Positions 13,179-26,500 are shown, counted from the stretch's first letter. The stretch: 64,000 bases of DNA from Nephrocerus scutellatus (GCA_947095585.1 OX352764.1:9533001-9597000); one strand, 5' to 3'. Numbers and translations are program-made. Notes: a model not told the origin generated them from the sequence alone.

Positions 13179-13622
13179 ACATGTGTTAACACCCGGTGCT
13201 AACAAAGATTGCACCATGTATTTAGATGGGGCAGATAGAGTCATAAAACGTCATTTGGTATTTTTGTTTTTGTATGTCATAATTCATATTTTGTACAGCT
13301 GGCATATTGAATAGGTGCCGGTATAAGAATGTCTATTGTCGATTTATATCTTGTTAGTAATAAAAATTATAGTATTAGTAAAAAGAGGGGTAAATCTACC
13401 AAAATATACACAACTGTGAGAGGCGATTTCCGATCTTCCGTTGTTTGGTTTTTTAAGGAAATCGAACAACTTGACAGCAATTAATTTTAATTTAAATTAT
13501 TGTGTATTTTTGACGTATTTTCTAAAATTTGTTGTATTTGTTAAAATTTGTTGTATTCGTAAAAATTTGTTAACAACAGCAACTCATGATAATCTACAAA
13601 CGTCAAAAATAAACACGCTCAC

Positions 13623-13752
13623 AGGTTGTTTATTTGTGTAATATTTTCTGTAGATTTGACTGTGCTTCATAATATGGAAGTTATTTTAGGTTGTTTATTT
13701 GTGTAATATTTTCTGTAGATTTGACTGTGCTTCATAATATGGAAGTTATTTT
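13623..13752. repeat. 65-bp perfect tandem duplication
   Basis: The 65 bases at 13623-13687 are repeated directly at 13688-13752 with no difference that I can see. Such identity suggests a recent duplication, or an assembly artefact. Confidence 0.9.
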
Positions 13753-14393
13753 AAAAAATTTGAAACAACCAGAAAATACATCGATAATACACAATACTCA
13801 AATACGCTTTGCTCGTGACGAGCCCAATTACAATCTATTAAAGTTTAAATAAAAAATTGAAGAATTAAATGAAATAAATTGTAATCCTTCGTTATATTTA
13901 TTCAATATATTTATTTTTATGGCTATTATCTTAATTATTACTTTTCTAATTTACCGTAGTTAAATAGAATATTAAACAAATTTTTATTTTAAACTGCTGA
14001 ACGTACATTTATTTACTCAAAAACGGAAAATTGTACGGAAAATATTGAATTAGTTGTTTTACTTAAATTAAGAGTAATACTGAATACATTTTTTACAAAA
14101 ATTAATTGACTTTATTTTTCCACACAAATTTAATGAATAAAAAACTCAGTAGCTGTTCTTAGCCAATGTAAAAGTCTTCTTTAGGTTCGCAATGTTACTG
14201 TCAAATGTGTCACAGCTGGCTACCATTTCCTTTGCGAATAACATCTGACATCTGACCAATAATCAGCTGCTACTTCGACTTCCAAATATTCAAGTGAGTT
14301 GTTTCTTAATTCTCGATTTACTTAAAATCGTCGTTACCAGTCTTTATAATCAGAATTAATAAATTCGATTAATTAAACTGACCAACACTTGCA

Positions 14394-14875
14394 ATGACAG
14401 AAGAAGCTCAAATCGAAAACGAGGTTATTAACAACAAAAATAAAAATCCCGTACGGTGTCAGTTTTGCAATTCCTTGATGCTCAAGGAGGAACAAGGTGA
14501 TTATGTCAAGGATGAGGTAACTTTCTTTGTTCCGCACTGTCGGTATTAATAATAGATAAGGTACTGATTGTTATCTTCTGTGTCCAGTTTCAGCTACCAA
14601 TGATGCACCTAAAGCACGCACAAGATGTAAACTCAATTGAAACTGAACTGCACACTCACTTTTGGTGCGTCAACAACATGTTTAATTTTGAGAATATCGG
14701 ATTCTCTAATACTGTGCAGAATTGGAAATATCTCACATGCGCCGACTGTGATATGGGACCAGTGGGGTATCACGATATTGATAACAAAAAGTGTTACATA
14801 GCATTAAAACGAGTGAGGCACGGACCTACGATTAGCCCATCGACTACATGTGACCAATTGTGGCCAGTTTCTTAA
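14394..14875 (+). CDS. RABIF: MSS4/RABIF-type zinc-binding Rab-interacting factor, 2 exons
   Basis: Exons 14394-14516 and 14588-14875, joined at a phase-0 GT..AG intron of 71 nt, encode 136 aa. The family binds nucleotide-free exocytic Rab GTPases and acts as a chaperone or weak exchange factor in the cytosol. Zinc is expected to be held by C22-x2-C25 (RCQFC) and C92-x2-C95 (CADC). The core shared with the mammalian protein is visible: FWCVNNMFNFENIGF, NWKYLTCADCDMGPVGYH and a C-terminal YIALKRVRH. The N terminus is slightly longer than in human (123 aa), and about 17 extra residues follow the conserved end. The ATG at 14394 is the first in frame before the Cys pair. Family assignment is strong. 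Confidence 0.95.
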
Positions 14876-15429
14876 AGTTTTATATATCATTACTGCCTAT
14901 TCATTTTTTTTACTTCGTATTCCATTACACTTTGCGCAGAGGATTATGCTGCGATCAATTCTTTAATTCTATTTCGTAATATATTTTGTATATTTTTTAA
15001 TTATTAAGTAAATATATTGTGGCTTGTGTGAAAAATTGTGAAAATTGCCTTGCAGTATTCAATCATACTCAAAATGAGTGTCCAGAAAGGTGTTTTGCCT
15101 ATGCGTTCATTTTATAACGTAAGAGTAACTATATAATATCGGTTATTTGAAATTCCATGTTTTATATTTTACCATTCTTTTAAATCGTTACTGGCTGCAG
15201 GTAATCTTTCGCTTTGATGACAGAAGAGAGAATTGAATTTGAAAAAAATCTTGTAATCTCCCTTTTTTCTAATGCGGCTGATTTTATAATTAAACGTAGA
15301 AGATCCGATGAATTTCTAAACAATTTAATTAGAAGAGGTTCATGAATATATGAGATGCTGATAGCACTATTAAAAGCGTATACAGGATAAGAAATGGCAA
15401 ATAAGAGATAATTAAGGAAACTGATTTAT
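14876..15429. other. 3' trailer of the RABIF gene and AT-rich spacer
   Basis: No coding signal is seen. The first part is presumably the 3' UTR of the RABIF gene, although I find no canonical AATAAA close to the stop. The remainder shows no recognisable element before the LINE that begins at about 15430. Confidence 0.35.
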
Positions 15430-17271
15430 GAGTGTCGGAAAGAAAGAAGCTTATAGCATTTTTGCTGGGAATTTCAGTGTAATCGAGCTACAAGCAGACA
15501 TTTTGTATTCTTCTTTTGAGACCGACACACTTAGACCAGTAATGGTCCATTGTGATACCACACGGATCAGGAAAAAATCGCTCCACCTACTCGATGAACC
15601 AATTAGAGCTTCGTATGAAGCGTAGGAGACTACCATTGTCATGTTGCTGAGATTGAATTGAATTTGTAGAGACTGATTCCAGGGATTTCAGTGCAGCTTG
15701 GCTATCAGAGAATATGCGGATATCCGGTTAATAGCGGTTATGACGTTTCTCTTCAGCAAAGACAAGGCGTTACTGTCGCCATAATTTCAGCCTTGAAAAC
15801 AATACAGTGATTAGGAAGACGGAAAGACAAGCTAAGACTTGGCTTTTTTTTAGAAAACACCTCCGTCGACTCCGTCATCAGTTTTTGACGAGGCTGTCTT
15901 CGTGCCAGAATGATCTGGAGGGGAAGGTGACCTAAACGTTTTTGTTGAAATGGAGTTGCGGAATGGTTTAGTCTATGTTGTCTGGGATCCTGACTGAATT
16001 CGGGATAGAGGAGTGACCGATTTCATTCTAGTCCAGTTGGAGATATCCTTAAGGCGAATAGCCGAACACTGTATCTTTACGAACTCTTTCTTGTATGTTA
16101 GTTTCCAGATTAGCTTTCTGTCCAAAAAAAGACCCAAATACTTGACTTTATCAGAGAATGTTAAGCTTATACCTTTAATAGAAGGATGGTTAATAAGTTG
16201 AACTTTATATATACTGGTGAATATGACAAGCTCAGTTTAGTAAGATTTACACCTAAACCACATCGATCTGCTCAGGAAGTTAGCTTGTTGAAAGCAATTA
16301 GCAGGAGTTCCTTTTAGGTATTCAGATGTTTTCCTGAGACGGCAATAACTACGTCATCCGTATACGCGATTAATCTGAAGCCCTCACCTCTTAGGCATAC
16401 CAGCAGCTCACTTATAGAAGGGGGACAGGACTCAACCTTGTGAGGTTCCTCTGCAGACAGATCTTCTGGCAAACGCCCAGTTTTGAATTAATAATCCGAC
16501 TTTTGAGCAGAAGATTAATCAATTCTCCAAGCGAGTCGTCCACTCTCAAAGTCGACATTGCATCCTTAATCGAATCGATGTCTATGAATACCACCATTGT
16601 GTACTCCTTGTGGAAGGGCGTATTGCCTTTACAATACGCGTGCTGATCTGTAGACAAGAGTCTTTTGTCAATGTGCGTATGTAGATATCGTTCATTCTTT
16701 CCAGTGTCTTTTACAGGAATGATGAAAAACTGATTGGTCTTAGGACTAACATGCGAGCATTTGCCGGCTTTGGGTATGAAAACCACGTATACTTCTCTCC
16801 ATAAAACTGGAATATGGACCAGATCGAGACAACTCTTTAGAATTGTTTCCAGCAAAGGAAGGTTAATATCCGAAGTCGTTTGCAGCTCGGCTGGAATTCT
16901 GCCATCAGGTATGGAGATTTGCATGGTTTGAAGCTTTGTAGCGCCAAAAGCAGCTTTTCCTTTTTATCAGATCATTGGAGATTGTTGTACGAGTGTCTGC
17001 CCTATCAAGGCTGACATCACTTTACACATGGGAACTGCCCGTGAAGTGGGTATCTAAAAGCAAATTGAGCGATTCCTCGCTTGGGGTAGTCCACGAGCCA
17101 TATGGTTTTTTCAGACAGCTCGGCATTATTGGATTGGTTGCGAGTATTTTTCTTAGCCTGGACGCCTCAGAAGATTCTTCTATTTTACAACAGAAGAAGA
17201 GTCTCCAAGAAGAGTGCTTGACTGTCCTTAATTCTTTTTTATAAAGTTTGAGGGATGCTTTGTATGCCTGT
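15430..17271 (-). mobile_element. R1/LOA-like LINE, endonuclease-RT linker to 3' end, internally damaged
   Basis: Read on the minus strand from 17271 down: the linker AYKASLKLYKKELR with ASRLRKILATNP (17250-17130); the RT fingers PAELQTTSDINLPLLE and VYVVFIPKAGKC (16900-16720); QHAYCKGNTPFHKEY (~16620); the palm; the active site YTDDVV (~16350; Thr for the usual Ala); and an RNase H strand DIRIFSDSQAALKSLE (~15690-15730). The 3' part (TCACAATGGACCA-like, ~15540) is shared with the copies at 44.3 and 57.9 kb. Stops, frameshifts and deletions throughout show it is dead. It joins directly to an RTE piece at 17272. Confidence 0.85.
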
Positions 17272-17625
17272 CCACCGCATGTCCCGATTTGCTGTTGTGT
17301 CAGCATTATATTTGGACAGGGTATCGGCTAGCTGCTGTGCAACTCGAGCTCTTTACAGTGAGCGTACGTTGCATGAGAAAATTCTTAAATCGTTTAGCCG
17401 TTTTCGTTGCCATGGTCGTCGTCGTTCATCAGTGTATCCGAGGCTGATTTGGGGTTCCGTAGTATGGTTTATTTTACGGGCGATGTTGTATTCGCCTCGC
17501 GCCATCCTTACTTTGATGGGACTAGCCCGATCTTTCGCTTCCACCAGTCAGAGATAGTTGCGGCCACATGCCTTTTTTGAAGCATTCTGTGTTAGTCGCC
17601 CTACTCTGCTGATGGCTGACCGCTG
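17272..17625 (-). mobile_element. RTE-like LINE, 5' end and start of endonuclease
   Basis: The minus strand reads NVRSL-RARVAQQLADTLSK followed by NADTTANRDMRWTG, the start of an RTE endonuclease (compare 21540-21610 on plus). Upstream (plus 17380-17620) is a segment shared with 43310-43580 and 53420-53690, containing ACCAGTCAGAGATAGTT and CTGCTGATGGCTGACCGC. It is cut off after MRWTG and fused to the LINE at 17271. Confidence 0.75.
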
Positions 17626-17669
17626 ATTTGCATTAGCGTTTTGAAATTTCGATTGAATTCAAAGTGAGT

Positions 17670-17785
17670 GTTTGTTTTTCTATTTTTAGGGTGTTACAAA
17701 TTACGTTATCGCAATCCGAGCGCTAACCAATTGTTTTAAAACAAGTCTCATCAAATTCTGGCTAGTAGATGCCGATATATACCAG
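17670..17785 (+). repeat. Dispersed repeat, copy 1 (inverted relative to 30290-30415)
   Basis: About 115 bp including CGAGCGCTAACCAATTG and TTTTAAAACAAGT match the reverse complement of 30290-30415 with a few differences. The family is unknown to me, and the ends are not precisely placed. Confidence 0.7.
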
Positions 17786-17944
17786 TTCCACTTTTCCATG
17801 TTTTAGAATTTAGACGCGCTACACACGACGCGCGTCACTCGTCACACGCGGAATATCAAAAACGCTGTATGAGATATAGCTGGTCACAAAAATGCAGCTC
17901 TCTAGATCGTGTTAAAGGTCAAAAACTAACGACTTCACTTTTTG

Positions 17945-18026
17945 TTAACGAGTAACAAGTTAACACGTAACAAGTTAACGCGTAACAAGTTAATGTGTAA
18001 CAAGTTAACGCGTAACAAAAGTTAAC
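17945..18026. repeat. 15-bp minisatellite, about five units
   Basis: Units read GTAACAAGTTAAC plus two variable bases (AC, GC, GT), about five times, each containing the palindrome GTTAAC. The last unit has AAAAG in place of AAG. It follows a CG-rich stretch (ACGCGC, 17813-17850), which is unusual for this AT-rich neighbourhood. Confidence 0.85.
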
Positions 18027-18029
18027 AAT

Positions 18030-20587
18030 CGATTTCACTCCCAATAAAATGTTTTGTGTAATTTTTATTTATATATGAAAATCGATTTTTAAGGAGAAAA
18101 CCCCAAAAAACTGATATTTGATTTTCCTGTTTTTTTTTTAAATGTTTCGCGTTTAAATAATTTCTTAATAATAAAAACACATCCATTTCAAATCGAATAA
18201 AACAACGTTTTTTTTTATTGCTTTACCCAATTACTTTTTTTGCCAAGTTTTTTTTTTATAATAATTTTGCTTTAGTTTGAATATACTTAAGTATTTTGTA
18301 ATACATACTTTGTTTTGGTATTTTATATTTTTCCAATATCTGCATTTCAATTTATATACGAGTATTAAAAGTAAATGTATTTTGAATTTTTTATCAATTC
18401 TTAATTATTCTCTCCTCTCGATGGTCTGAGATTGGGAATGAGTGCCTTTATCCGGAGATTAACTTTGTAGTATTATAACGATTATTATGTATGCATTAAT
18501 ATATATATATGCTTTAACATCACACGCGTCTCAATTGGCGGTAATGTGAGTTATATTTTATTTTTATTTTATTGTACGTATATATATTGAAATCAATCTA
18601 CTGGGTTTTATTTTTTGATGCTACATTTATTTCGCATGTTTTGTGTAATATATGTTATTTTTTCTTCTTATCGCTTACAAATTCTTAAAGTAGTAATGGG
18701 ATATATTTTTTTCCCTTCAAATATTTTGTTTTTATTTTTGTTCATACAAATTAAACGAGTAATATAGTATCTTCGCTTTTTTAATTGATTTATGCGTTCC
18801 ATTTTTTCTTGTATTCTTATGTTTTTTTTTCTTTTGACAATTTTATCAATAAGCAGTTATGTATGCTCTCATCAATTGGAATAAATATCCCTTATACTTA
18901 ATTTTTTTTTTTATAAATTGGTGAATCCCTTCATGAGGGATTTTCTTTTTTGTTCTTCTTTCTTGTCTTGTTTATTGTTTTTTATTTATTCTTTAATTGT
19001 TGTTGACTATAATTAATATTTGGTATTAGCTGTTTGACATAGATATACTTTTCTTCCGTTTTATATTGTGGAATTGTATACACTTATTATGTTGGATTTA
19101 ATTAACTTTTTTCCCATCTAACATTAAACTAGATTTTCTAGATTTTCATAATAACAATATGATCCTTTAAATATAACCGATATTTTTCATGGTTTTACAT
19201 ATGCGTATATAATAAGTATAATACTTGCTAACATTTTAATAAGTTAAAGTTTTTCAATTCACTTTTAGAGTATATATATTATATAAGTTTTCATATTGGT
19301 TACATGAATGTTATAACAACAATTGCTATGTGTATAATATGTGTATTAATGTTTGAACAAGATTGAACAAAAACATTTATTTTATGAATTAAAGTTTCCT
19401 TTTTTTTCTTTTCTCGTCTTGCTTGTTGGTATTTCTAAACTGTTTTGCAGTTATTAGTTATTTTATTTTATTTTATTATTTGGTTTTACGAATATTTGAA
19501 AATTACTTAGAGAGTCAAAATAAATATTATATAAAACAAAGTGCAGGACTGGCATCAATTTTTTCATTTTTATGTATAATATGCATTTAAAGACAATAAA
19601 AGGTTAAATATGTATTTGTGCTTTATAGTAAGAATATATGATATTATATAAAGGTTCAACCATTATGCACTTTCGCCTCCTTACCGTAGTGTCAAACTCT
19701 TTGATTTTCTTGAAAATTTGACAGTATTGAAACTATTATAAAGGGACGAAAGTGCATTAAGGTCGTTCCTTAAATATTGAGTAACATTTTGTCTAATTAT
19801 GAATGTAATCGTATTCTTTTTATATATTCGATTAAACATCAAGGTGAATATAATATTTCATATGGAATGTGCAATTGCTTTCCAGAAAATTTTTTTTTTC
19901 CAACACATGAATTTTGCATTAACAAACGCTAAAATCTAATTTTTTCATTCTTTTGTTTCTTTCTTTTCATTCTTATTACCTATTTTTCGGGTCATTAATT
20001 CGCTTGCCAACATTTCTCAATCATTAATTTTTTTTTAAGGTTGGCCACACTTATTGATAGCCACTGATTGACATTTCCATTGTCAATTCATCATATAAAT
20101 ACTTCAGTTGGACATGATGGTGTTATCGATGATTGTTTAGGATGTTCAGCAGAAATGATTTCCTGAATTTGTAAAAAAGAAACAAAAAAAAATTCTAATA
20201 AATACTCATAAAATAGCAAAAAAGTACTTTTTTCCTTACTCACCATTTCCAACAACAACATCGAATTATGTCAACACTTTATATACACAATCAAGATGGT
20301 TGTTCGTCTTTTCATGTGTTATGTGAAATTAAGTTCTGACAGCTGAGTTAATTTTCAAACAATTAAAAAATATCATACACAAAAAAAAACTAAACTTATT
20401 TAAACCAAACAAATATTGAATAATAAATTTTCCCGTCAGCTGTCGTTTTGTAAACAATTTATATTTTTTAACACAACTTTAAAAATATTCTAACAACAAA
20501 CAAAATATTAATATTTAGTTGCTATTAAAGCATTTCAACAAACTTAATACTTAATAAGTATAAATTATGTATAGAAATAAAGTTAAC
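18030..20587. other. AT-rich 2.5-kb stretch, likely 3' UTR or trailer of the Ly6 gene
   Basis: No coding region is supported. The stretch is full of T and A runs and lies directly downstream (minus strand) of the Ly6 stop codon at 20588, so part of it may be a long 3' UTR. A hairpin at 19665-19757 is listed separately. Confidence 0.4.
19665..19757. other. 93-nt imperfect hairpin, possible pre-miRNA or MITE
   Basis: Arms ATGCACTTTCG (19665-19675) and CGAAAGTGCAT (19747-19757) pair perfectly. Inside, TAGT pairs with ACTA and TGTCAAA (19690-19696) with TTTGACA (19717-19723), leaving a loop of about 20 nt. Size and mismatches resemble a microRNA precursor, but a small foldback transposon is as likely. 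I recognise no known microRNA in it. Confidence 0.45.
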
Positions 20588-23500
20588 TTAAAAAATACTA
20601 CGCTTCAACAAGAGCATTGCGCCACACAAAACGGACGCCGCCATTGTAGCAGCGGACACGCTCAGATTTCCGACGCCATTACAATTGTCAATGTCACAGG
20701 AGCATACAACTTGACGTCCGCCAAAGCCGGCCCGCTGATAACAGTAATTGGTGGAGGTTTGATTCTGGAAACCACAGGTTCGGATGACACGACTATCGGG
20801 TGGTACTGACAAGTTGAGAAAAAAGAAGAAACATTTGACATTACAAGTAGCCGTTCCTATAGCAGTGCATTTTACACTTACAGTTATTCACAGAGAACTC
20901 AATGATCTGAGTGATCTTCCGACAGTAGAATGGTATACCTTTTCCACGGGTTGAATGATCCTCTTGGCAATCCTTAACAAGATTATCCGGCGGAATATCC
21001 AGAGCGCAGTTGGCATCCTTGTGGCTGTTGCAGACGTAGCATTTTATTGCATAGCCTTAAAGGGATAATCAATGGGTATATTATGTTATATACATAGTTT
21101 TTTATAGTTTTTTTTATTATAAATAAATGTGTAAGGTGTTTTCTGTTTTATTCCGTTCCAGTCCGTATTATAAATAAATGTCTATTAATGTGTTTTCTGT
21201 TTCGTTCCGTTCCAGCCCGTTCAGTTTCTCTTACAAACTGATACGATTTGAATAGGTCTATTCCATCCTGTCAGTCTCCGTCTCTGTTTTGAGGTTCCGG
21301 ACGAATGTATTGGCAGGGTCTGCTTTGCAACCGCCTAGGCACTCATATCTGAACGAACCGAGATCATTGATACTAAATCTCACCAAGATAGCCTTTGGTA
21401 TCACGGGAGTTGACTTGCCCAACGGACAAGTACATCTATTGATGATCGCCAATTGTCGTACAATTCGTGTCCGAAGAGGACAGTGGGGTTTTTTAATCCA
21501 ATAGACAGTTCCTGCATAGATATCAAGCTACACAGCAGCTAGCCGATACCCTGTCCAAATATAGTGCTGACATAGTAGCAATTCCGGAGATGCGGTGGAC
21601 TGGGAATGGTGTCTTACAAAAATCAGAATATGACATATATTACAGCTGTCATGCAAGATATCATGTGTTCGGGGTGGGGTTTCTAATGAGCAAAAGAATG
21701 AAACCCACCGTTATCGGCTTTAAAGGAGTAAATGAATGGCTATGCACCCTTCGCGTGCGGGGCATAATTAAAAACATAAGCCTCATAAACGTTCACGCAC
21801 CAATGACCATACTATGCTGAAACCACCAAGCATAGGCGAAGTTAGCAAAGCGATAAATTAGCCTAATAATAATAAGGCCCCGGGATCAGATGAGATTCCA
21901 GCAGAGCTGATTAAAATAGGAGGCCCCACAATACACTAAGAAATAATAGTGCAAGTATAGGAGGAAGAAGCGATGCCAGAAGAGTGGCGAAGAGGCATCC
22001 TGTGCCTCATACATAAGAAAGGAGGTTGACCATGACCAATGTTATAAGCCAAGTAAAAATATCCGGATCACTATAAAGCCCATTCAACATCTATAAAGTT
22101 CTTCGACAAGGGGACGGACTCGCATGCGTCCTCTTCAATGTGGTGCTGGAGAAAGTGAAATCCGAACCTCTGAAGTAAAGGGGAGAGGAACAATCTTCTA
22201 TAAGTCCATTCAGATACTGGCTTACGCAGACGATATTCAAATCGTTTGTAGAAACTCAAGAGCTGCACTGGGTTTCTGCACGTCTTGGCCACGTCTGGGA
22301 GCAGAAGATCCAAAATTGATCCCGCAATTAAAATAGTGGAGCGCAAATTTGAAGTATTGCAATCCCTTAACTAAATCTTGGGTCAACTTTAGCAGCCGAA
22401 AACAGCATGGAACCAGAAATACGCGCACGGTTGCTTAAAGCCAATAAAGCCTACTCTTCAAATCTAGGAACTTAACCATAACATCCAAGCTGTTGGTTGG
22501 TTGGTGGTTTAGAATCCTGGTAGGCATTACTTGGACTGGAAAAGTAGAATAAGATGGACAGCGGTAATAATTAAGAGGAGGTGCAGTGATTTCGAATGTT
22601 GCCTTTTGCATCTACTTAATGGCGATGATCACTTAACTAATTTATGTGGAAAAATTTACCAAAATGCTTAAAAGAAGAGGTTGAGCAACTGTATCTAGAA
22701 CCGCCGTCAACTAGGACCAAAGTCCATAATACTGAAAGATCTTAAACGGATCATACGAACTAACGGCCTAGCGCTAAGTAAGATGTATTACAGTCTTACA
22801 GTGTTACGGTTCTAGGCTAGACAAGCAGAGTCAGGTTGTCTTATTCATTAGTAAATTTATAAAGCATTAAAAATGGCAACTGATCAGAACTTCATGGTCA
22901 CAACTAATCGCTCGCATTCAACCTATTTTCAACCCAGATATCATAGGGGTTGATGTGACGCAATACCGTCCAGAGTAGGATCGCTGTTCGCCGCTTTACA
23001 CTTAGCTATTAATTTGCCACTCACACAATATAGTGCGAGAAATTACATAAACTACCACCTTGTTATCACAGCATTTTTGTAACAAGTTACTGTCAGATCT
23101 TTCAGCTTTTCGTATGTCATATTACCACAGTCCAATTAGGAGATTTCCGATAAAACCGTTTATTAGCCACTCACTTATTCAGCACAACAGTTGCACTTGT
23201 TGCAGAGCAAATCAACAACCTACACACTGACTTCAGCCTTTGTTGCAAGATGTCTGCCGCAAGATACACAGATACATACACATACGTAAGCTGAAGTAAG
23301 TGATTTAACATTAAACCATTGTATCTCTGAATGATATAATTTCAATTGTGAATTGTTTATCAAGATTTTTTTTCTGTTATTGCATGAAGGCGTTTTGTTG
23401 GTCTGTCGTGTCGTGTATGTTGCGTTTGAATGCGTTCTTTTTCATTTCCAATTTAAAATTTGTTGCCACCGTGGTGAGTAGGTTGTGCAGGTTTTTTCTT

Positions 23501-26500
23501 CTCTAAATGAATAATTGAATGAGTGAATTCGTATATGTGACTTTGTAAGGAATTTTCTAAATTCGCGATAATCATCATTTTATTCTAAAATGGAGCAAAG
23601 AAGGGAAACTGCTTATCAGACTGAGTTAGAGATGAATTAGTTTACTCAAATGTTATTATTAAACATAAATCAACTTCAAAGTTTAAGTAATCGGTTGTTT
23701 GTGTTTTCCTTAAACATCTGATTTAAAATCTCATTGATCCAATGACAATGAATTGCACAAAGATTTATGATAACACTGAGTAACTCCAAACTTAAATAAG
23801 CAATTGGCTGTTGTTGAGTTGAGGTTTCTGGCATTTTACGAGTATCTGCGTTATCCGAAACAGTCTTTGATCTTGTCTTGCATCCATAAAACTAACAACC
23901 AGCAACACATGTTGCATTAAACTCTACTCATTCGACTATTCATTGTCAGCTCAACTAGTACGAGAGTCTAAGGTAATATGAACGACTTTGCTATTAAATC
24001 GATTTATTGGGTCGCAGCATTCATTAATCTCGCCTTCAATGCAATTTGTCGATATAGTAAGACCCAGATTCATTTTTGTCTTTTGGTTGTTGATGTGGAT
24101 GATGATGATGATGATGTGGTGTTCTTCTTGACTGTGGATTGAGCTGACTAGATGTTAAGTTTTTAATTAAATCGATTTTGTTGACTGGCGAAGAATACGA
24201 TGTTTAGTTATTTGAAGTTTAATACATGGCACATTACCGATCCTATAGAATTTTAAATAAAAAAATGAGAAATTCAATAATGGGGATATTTGTTATAAAG
24301 ATTTTAAAAGCGAACATACTGTCACTTATTTGAAAATTTTTGGAAAATTACATGAAGATATCGAAACCTAATTGAGCCTCGATATTGAAAAATAATTATT
24401 TTTCAGAAACTCAGTTAACAGCGTATTGTTGAAGTGACCACCATCCATTCACTGAAATAAGGAAGGTAAAAAGGTAAAATTATTTGACGATTATGGCTTT
24501 AAAATAACTGCCAAGAAAAGGTTTTGCCCAGCTTATCAATCTTATAAAAGTAGCTTTTAGAATATCAAATATGTATACCCAGCTACTATCGTCAACCATG
24601 GGAAGACTGAAATGGTATCATTCACCACTAAATCCAAAATACCGGCCTTTATCCTTCCAAAGCTTAGTAGGAAAAGTCTCAGCCTTTACCCCAGCGCCAA
24701 ATATCTCGGAGTTATCCCTGACAGGAAGCTGAGCTGGACGGCTAACATAGAGAACAGAGCTAAGAAAGCGTGCGTGGCCCTCTATACCAGCAGCAAAGCG
24801 ATCGGCAGGAAATGGGGTCTTCAACTAAAGATGGCACTCTGGCTGTAACAGCAGTTGTACTGCCAATTCTTACCTATGGATCATTGGTATGGTGGCCAGC
24901 GATGAAGAAGAAGTATAACGCCACCAAACTCAGCAGATTACAGCGATCAACAGCAGTAGGCATCACAGGAGCTCTTCGGTCTTGTCCGACCGATGCCCTT
25001 AACACCATCTTGCACCTATTACCTCCTGACATATTTATCAAGTATGTTGCGACGTGCAGTGCAGTACGACTCAGAGATTCTGGGTGGTTTGTTACTAAAC
25101 TACAGAGCACGGTAATATACTGCAGACATTACCTGAAGGCATCATACCATCATCTACTGACTACTGCATCCATAAATTTAGCTTCAGTTCAGCGTCGAAT
25201 TTTCTACTGGGAGGATGGGGCAGTAACGAGGCAATTTGACGTAACAATATTCTTTGACGGATCCAAGATGAAGGATGGAGTCTATACCATCATCTACTGA
25301 CTACTGCATCCCTAAATTTAGCTTCAATTCCTCGTTCAGCGTCGAATTTCCTACCAGAGGAAACTGGGAGGATGGGGCTGTAACGAGGCAATTTGACGTA
25401 ACAATATTCTTTGACGGATCCAAGATGAAGGATGGAGTCCATACCATCATCTACTGACTACTGCATCCCTAAATTTAGCTTCAATTCCTCGTTCAGCGTC
25501 GAATTTCCTACCAGAGGAAACTGGGAGGATGGGGCTGTAACGAGGCAATTTGACGTAACAAAATTCACTGACGGATATAAGATGAAGTATGGAGTCGGTG
25601 CAGGTATCTTCTCGGATGATTTAAATTTGGCAAGGTCATACAAGCTACCCGATTCAGAGATCCTAGCAATAAGGGATGCGTCCAGGGCACTAAGGCTCAG
25701 TGACGCACAAATTGGAAGGGTGCGCATATGCGTTGATAGCCAATCTGCCATATGGGCGATTTATGCGACCACCATAAACTCGAAACTTGTAAAACAGTGC
25801 CAAGAAGAATTGACCTCTATTAGCCAATTCCTGGACATTAGCTATAAGATGGTCGTCGCTATGAACACCGGCTCTATAGAGAGGGTGGACTCAGTCAAGG
25901 AACAAATTCTCTCCTTTTTTATGCTAAGACACAGCTCAGGTGGCTTTCATCACGGGCCACTGGCCAGTGGGCAGACATGCTGCTAAGTTGGGTATACCGC
26001 ACAACAACTTCTGCAGAAGTTGCAAAGATGAAAATGAGAAAGAAACTCTCATACACTTCCTCTGCAGTTGTCGGGCCCTAGCAGGACCAAGACACTGCAG
26101 TTTAGGTAAACCATTTTTTCACGACCTGAAAGAGCTCTCAGATCACAGGATCTGAAGGCTACTGGTTGGATTTAAACAACTTAAATATCCATGGTAGGTC
26201 CCTCGAGATTTGTGGCATCAAAATGGCGTACATTAGCGCTAATTGAAAACAGCGGGGTCCATACCACTCCACCTACCTACCATACTCAGCTAGTGAAAAA
26301 TTTAATCATGATTCATATGTGTTCCGTGGTTAGTGCTTTGGGCTTTGGACTGAGCGAGAGGTTCGACACAGAAAAAAAAACACAAAAAAACCTTTGTCAC
26401 AAATGTCCCAGGAAGTAATAACTGCCATAGGAAAGCTTTTTAATTCGACTTTTGGGTATGGCTTTAAATTGAAGTGTCTGAACACAATATTATAGTTTGT

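Larger units (their letters stand above)
12465..14393. other. Intergenic region between divergent genes
   Basis: About 1.9 kb separates the starts of the minus-strand unknown gene and the plus-strand RABIF gene, so both promoters must lie here. It is AT-rich and has no supported coding region. It contains a TTATAAATATT cluster and a 65-bp tandem duplication, listed separately. At 14295-14340 a GTGAGT and later a pyrimidine-AG pair could bound a small 5' UTR intron of the RABIF gene. Confidence 0.4.

Noticed and set aside
21258..21504. Mirrored open frames on both strands upstream of the RTE element
   Set aside because: Shadow frames with no recognised domain; possibly RTE 5' sequence, but I could not show it.
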